64,000 nt of DNA from Halobellus clavatus (GTDB lineage: Archaea > Halobacteriota > Halobacteria > Halobacteriales > Haloferacaceae). A program made the translations under genes and the position numbers. Location: assembly GCF_900107195.1 (NCBI RefSeq), contig NZ_FNPB01000013.1, positions 1 to 64,000 of the forward strand. Direction: 5' to 3'. The notes beneath the pieces were generated by a model. It saw only the letters and a list, made by a program, of their open reading frames with translations, did no database searches and was not told the origin of the DNA. This document shows positions 62,174 through 64,000 of this stretch, piece after piece. Numbering within the stretch: position 1 is the first letter of the stretch; each line of letters opens with the position of its first letter.

Positions 62174-64000
62174 GTGAGTACGGATCAGTTTTCTTCGACA
62201 GCGCCACCCGACGACGTGTTGCGAAGCCTCGACGAACCGCTGTTCGCGCTCGACGGTGCGGGGACCACCGTGTTCGTCAACGACCGAGGGGCGGACCTGC
62301 TAGAGGCGGATCGTGCGGCACTTACCGGCGAGCCGCTCTTAGGGCGGCTCAGCGACCGGTTGGGCTCGTACGTCCAGGACAAACTCGACCAGGCGATAGC
62401 GGCCGGAGAAGAGACCGGATTCGAGACGTACGCCGATCCGCTCGGGTCGTGGATTCGGGTCACAGCGTTCCCGTTTCGCGACGGTCTCACCGTCCGAGTG
62501 CGTGAGTACGCCGAGCAGACGGGGGCGCTTGCGCCGAGCGCAGTCACCGAGGGTGTAGACGGGATCGCGGTGCTCGACGACGGGGAGTTCGTCCACGTGG
62601 ACCGCGACTACGCGAGCGCGTTCGGATTCGACTCGGACGACCTGGTCGGCCACGACTGGCGGCGACTGTACGACGACGCGACGACCGCACGCATCGAGAC
62701 CGAGGTACTGCCGGCCGTCGCCCAGCGTGGTCGATGGCAGGGAGAACTCGTCGGTGAGAGCCGGGACGGTGAGTCGGTCGAGCAAGCGGTCACCGTCTCG
62801 GAGGTAGCCGACGGCCGCGTGGTCTGGACGGGCCGAGAAATCACCTCGCGGAAGCAGTACGGGCGAGAGCTCGCACAGCAGCGCACGCGGATTCGCGCGC
62901 TGTTCGATAAGTCGCCCGACGGCATCGTCGTCCACGACGCCGACGGCAACGTGTTGGACGCGAACGACACCGAGTGCGAGACCCTCGGAATCGACCGAGA
63001 GGAACTCCTCTCGAAGAACGTCGCCGAGTTCGAGGTCGGCTACGACCGCGAGGACCTCAAAGCGATGTGGGCCGAGATGGACGAGGGAGAAGTGCTCAAA
63101 GTCGAGGGCGAGCACCGCCGATCCGACGGGGAAGTGTTCCCCGTCGAGATCTGGGTCAACAAGGTGATCGTCGACGGGACCGAGCAGTACATCGCGCTGG
63201 ATCGCGACATCACGGATCGGAAGACGCGCGAGCGGGAACTCAGGCGGACCCGAGAGTTCATCGAGAAGGCACAGGAGACCGCGTCGATCGGCGGGTGGGA
63301 GGTAGACGTTCGGGACGACACCCTCCGCTGGACGGACGAGGTCTACCGAATCCACGGGGTGACACCGGACACCGACGTCTCAGTGACGGACTCGTTCGGG
63401 TTCTACCATCCCGACGACCGACAGGAGATGGCCGAGGCGTTCGAGCGACTACAGTCCGAGGGGGAGTCCTTCGACCGCGAACTGCGGATCCAGACGACGA
63501 GCGAGCAGACCCGCTGGATCCGGGCCGTCGGCGAACCTCAGTTCGACGGAGACGACACAGTGGTCGGCGCCCTGGGCATCTTTCAGGACGTGACCGAGCG
63601 CAAGGAGAGAGAACAGGAGTTGCGTGAGACGAAAGAACGCCTCGATCTCGCGGTGGAAGGCGCGAATCTCGGGATCTGGGACTGGAACCTCGAGACCGAC
63701 GCCGTCACGTTCAACGATCGGTGGGCGACGATGCTCGGACTGTCGCCGAATGAGATCGAACCGCACCTCGACTCGTGGGAAGAGCGGGTCCACCCGGACG
63801 ATATGGCTCACGTCGAGGCGAGCCTCACGGCGCATCTGGAGGGCGAGGCCGAACTGTACGACTGCGAACATCGGATGCGTACCGCCGACGGCGATTGGAA
63901 GTGGATCAGGGACGTCGGGCGGGTCGTCGAGCGCGACGCCGACGGGACTCCGGTTCGGGCCGTCGGCATCCATCTGGACATCGATCAGCGCAAGCAGTAC
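62174..64000 (+). CDS. Multi-PAS sensor protein, probably histidine kinase, 3' end beyond window
   Basis: The GTG at 62174 opens a frame that runs through base 64000 (609 codons) without a stop. Four or five PAS/PAC modules follow each other: residues about 15-110, 120-230, 232-350 (FDKSPDGIVVHDADGNVLDAN), 355-480 (ASIGGWEVDVRDDTLRWTDE) and 485-609 (GANLGIWDWNLETDAVTFND), each ending in a DITxRK-type PAC motif. No membrane helices appear, so it is cytoplasmic. The output domain is outside the window; a histidine kinase is the usual partner in haloarchaea. Confidence 0.85.
   Translation, partial: MSTDQFSSTAPPDDVLRSLDEPLFALDGAGTTVFVNDRGADLLEADRAALTGEPLLGRLSDRLGSYVQDKLDQAIAAGEETGFETYADPLGSWIRVTAFPFRDGLTVRVREYAEQTGALAPSAVTEGVDGIAVLDDGEFVHVDRDYASAFGFDSDDLVGHDWRRLYDDATTARIETEVLPAVAQRGRWQGELVGESRDGESVEQAVTVSEVADGRVVWTGREITSRKQYGRELAQQRTRIRALFDKSPDGIVVHDADGNVLDANDTECETLGIDREELLSKNVAEFEVGYDREDLKAMWAEMDEGEVLKVEGEHRRSDGEVFPVEIWVNKVIVDGTEQYIALDRDITDRKTRERELRRTREFIEKAQETASIGGWEVDVRDDTLRWTDEVYRIHGVTPDTDVSVTDSFGFYHPDDRQEMAEAFERLQSEGESFDRELRIQTTSEQTRWIRAVGEPQFDGDDTVVGALGIFQDVTERKEREQELRETKERLDLAVEGANLGIWDWNLETDAVTFNDRWATMLGLSPNEIEPHLDSWEERVHPDDMAHVEASLTAHLEGEAELYDCEHRMRTADGDWKWIRDVGRVVERDADGTPVRAVGIHLDIDQRKQY

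Overview
The window is chromosomal DNA of a halophilic archaeon (class Halobacteria). The evidence is a high GC content, strongly acidic predicted proteins, mostly leaderless genes with an AT-rich box about 25-30 nt upstream of the start codon, and archaeal-only proteins: aRF1, aIF5B, proteasome-activating nucleotidase, CDP-archaeol synthase, CTP-dependent riboflavin kinase, class I HMG-CoA reductase, pyruvoyl arginine decarboxylase and CofE. The order prf1 - minD4 - small ORF - argS - riboflavin kinase/regulator - ribB, followed further on by carS and pyrE, matches what I recall of Haloferax volcanii, so most of the window is conserved chromosome. No rRNA, tRNA or CRISPR array is visible.

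Layout. (1) 1-4.8 kb is an accessory, probably integrated, segment: a truncated haloarchaeal unknown, two related tyrosine recombinases in opposite orientation, a two-winged-helix regulator and a probable gene remnant, with lower GC than the rest. (2) 4.98-11.1 kb holds a secreted-protein/ABC-exporter operon, a tRNA methylthiotransferase, a signal peptidase and a CDF metal exporter. (3) 11.2-16.6 kb holds a HIT protein, methionine aminopeptidase, and an esterase + ring-cleaving dioxygenase operon divergent from an HxlR regulator with an N-terminal Cys (reminiscent of bacterial quinone-sensing loci), then an acetoacetate-decarboxylase-family protein and a DsbA-like protein. (4) 16.7-36 kb is mainly housekeeping: isocitrate dehydrogenase, HMG-CoA reductase, CofE, EngB, aconitase, dUTPase, PAN, PdaD, aIF5B, Nob1, interleaved with small conserved haloarchaeal proteins of unknown function. 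(5) 36.2-49 kb: prf1, minD4, argS, riboflavin genes, ilvE, carS, pyrE and a purine-type phosphoribosyltransferase regulator next to an NCS2 permease. (6) 49-64 kb: arylsulfotransferase-like protein, glutaredoxin, a nuclease-like/HTH regulator, a histidine kinase, a methionine-synthase-like protein, a CrtI-like/Brp-like divergent pair, a membrane protein with eight 12-residue repeats, a phosphate transporter, a CNNM/CorC-type protein and the start of a multi-PAS sensor.

Themes. Several loci have a regulatory gene beside a clear inverted repeat at or near the TATA box: HxlR/dioxygenase, PRTase/NCS2 permease, riboflavin kinase, and a DtxR-like palindrome before a small CxxC protein/amphi-Trp pair. 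The points I would look at first are the Brp/Blh homologue that has lost two predicted iron-ligand histidines, the quinone-sensing-like locus, the iterated CCRACCAAT motif around the first integrase, the four-cysteine cluster shared by both integrases, and the 36-bp-repeat membrane protein. All functional calls rest on reading translated sequence and recalled family motifs; no database search was possible.
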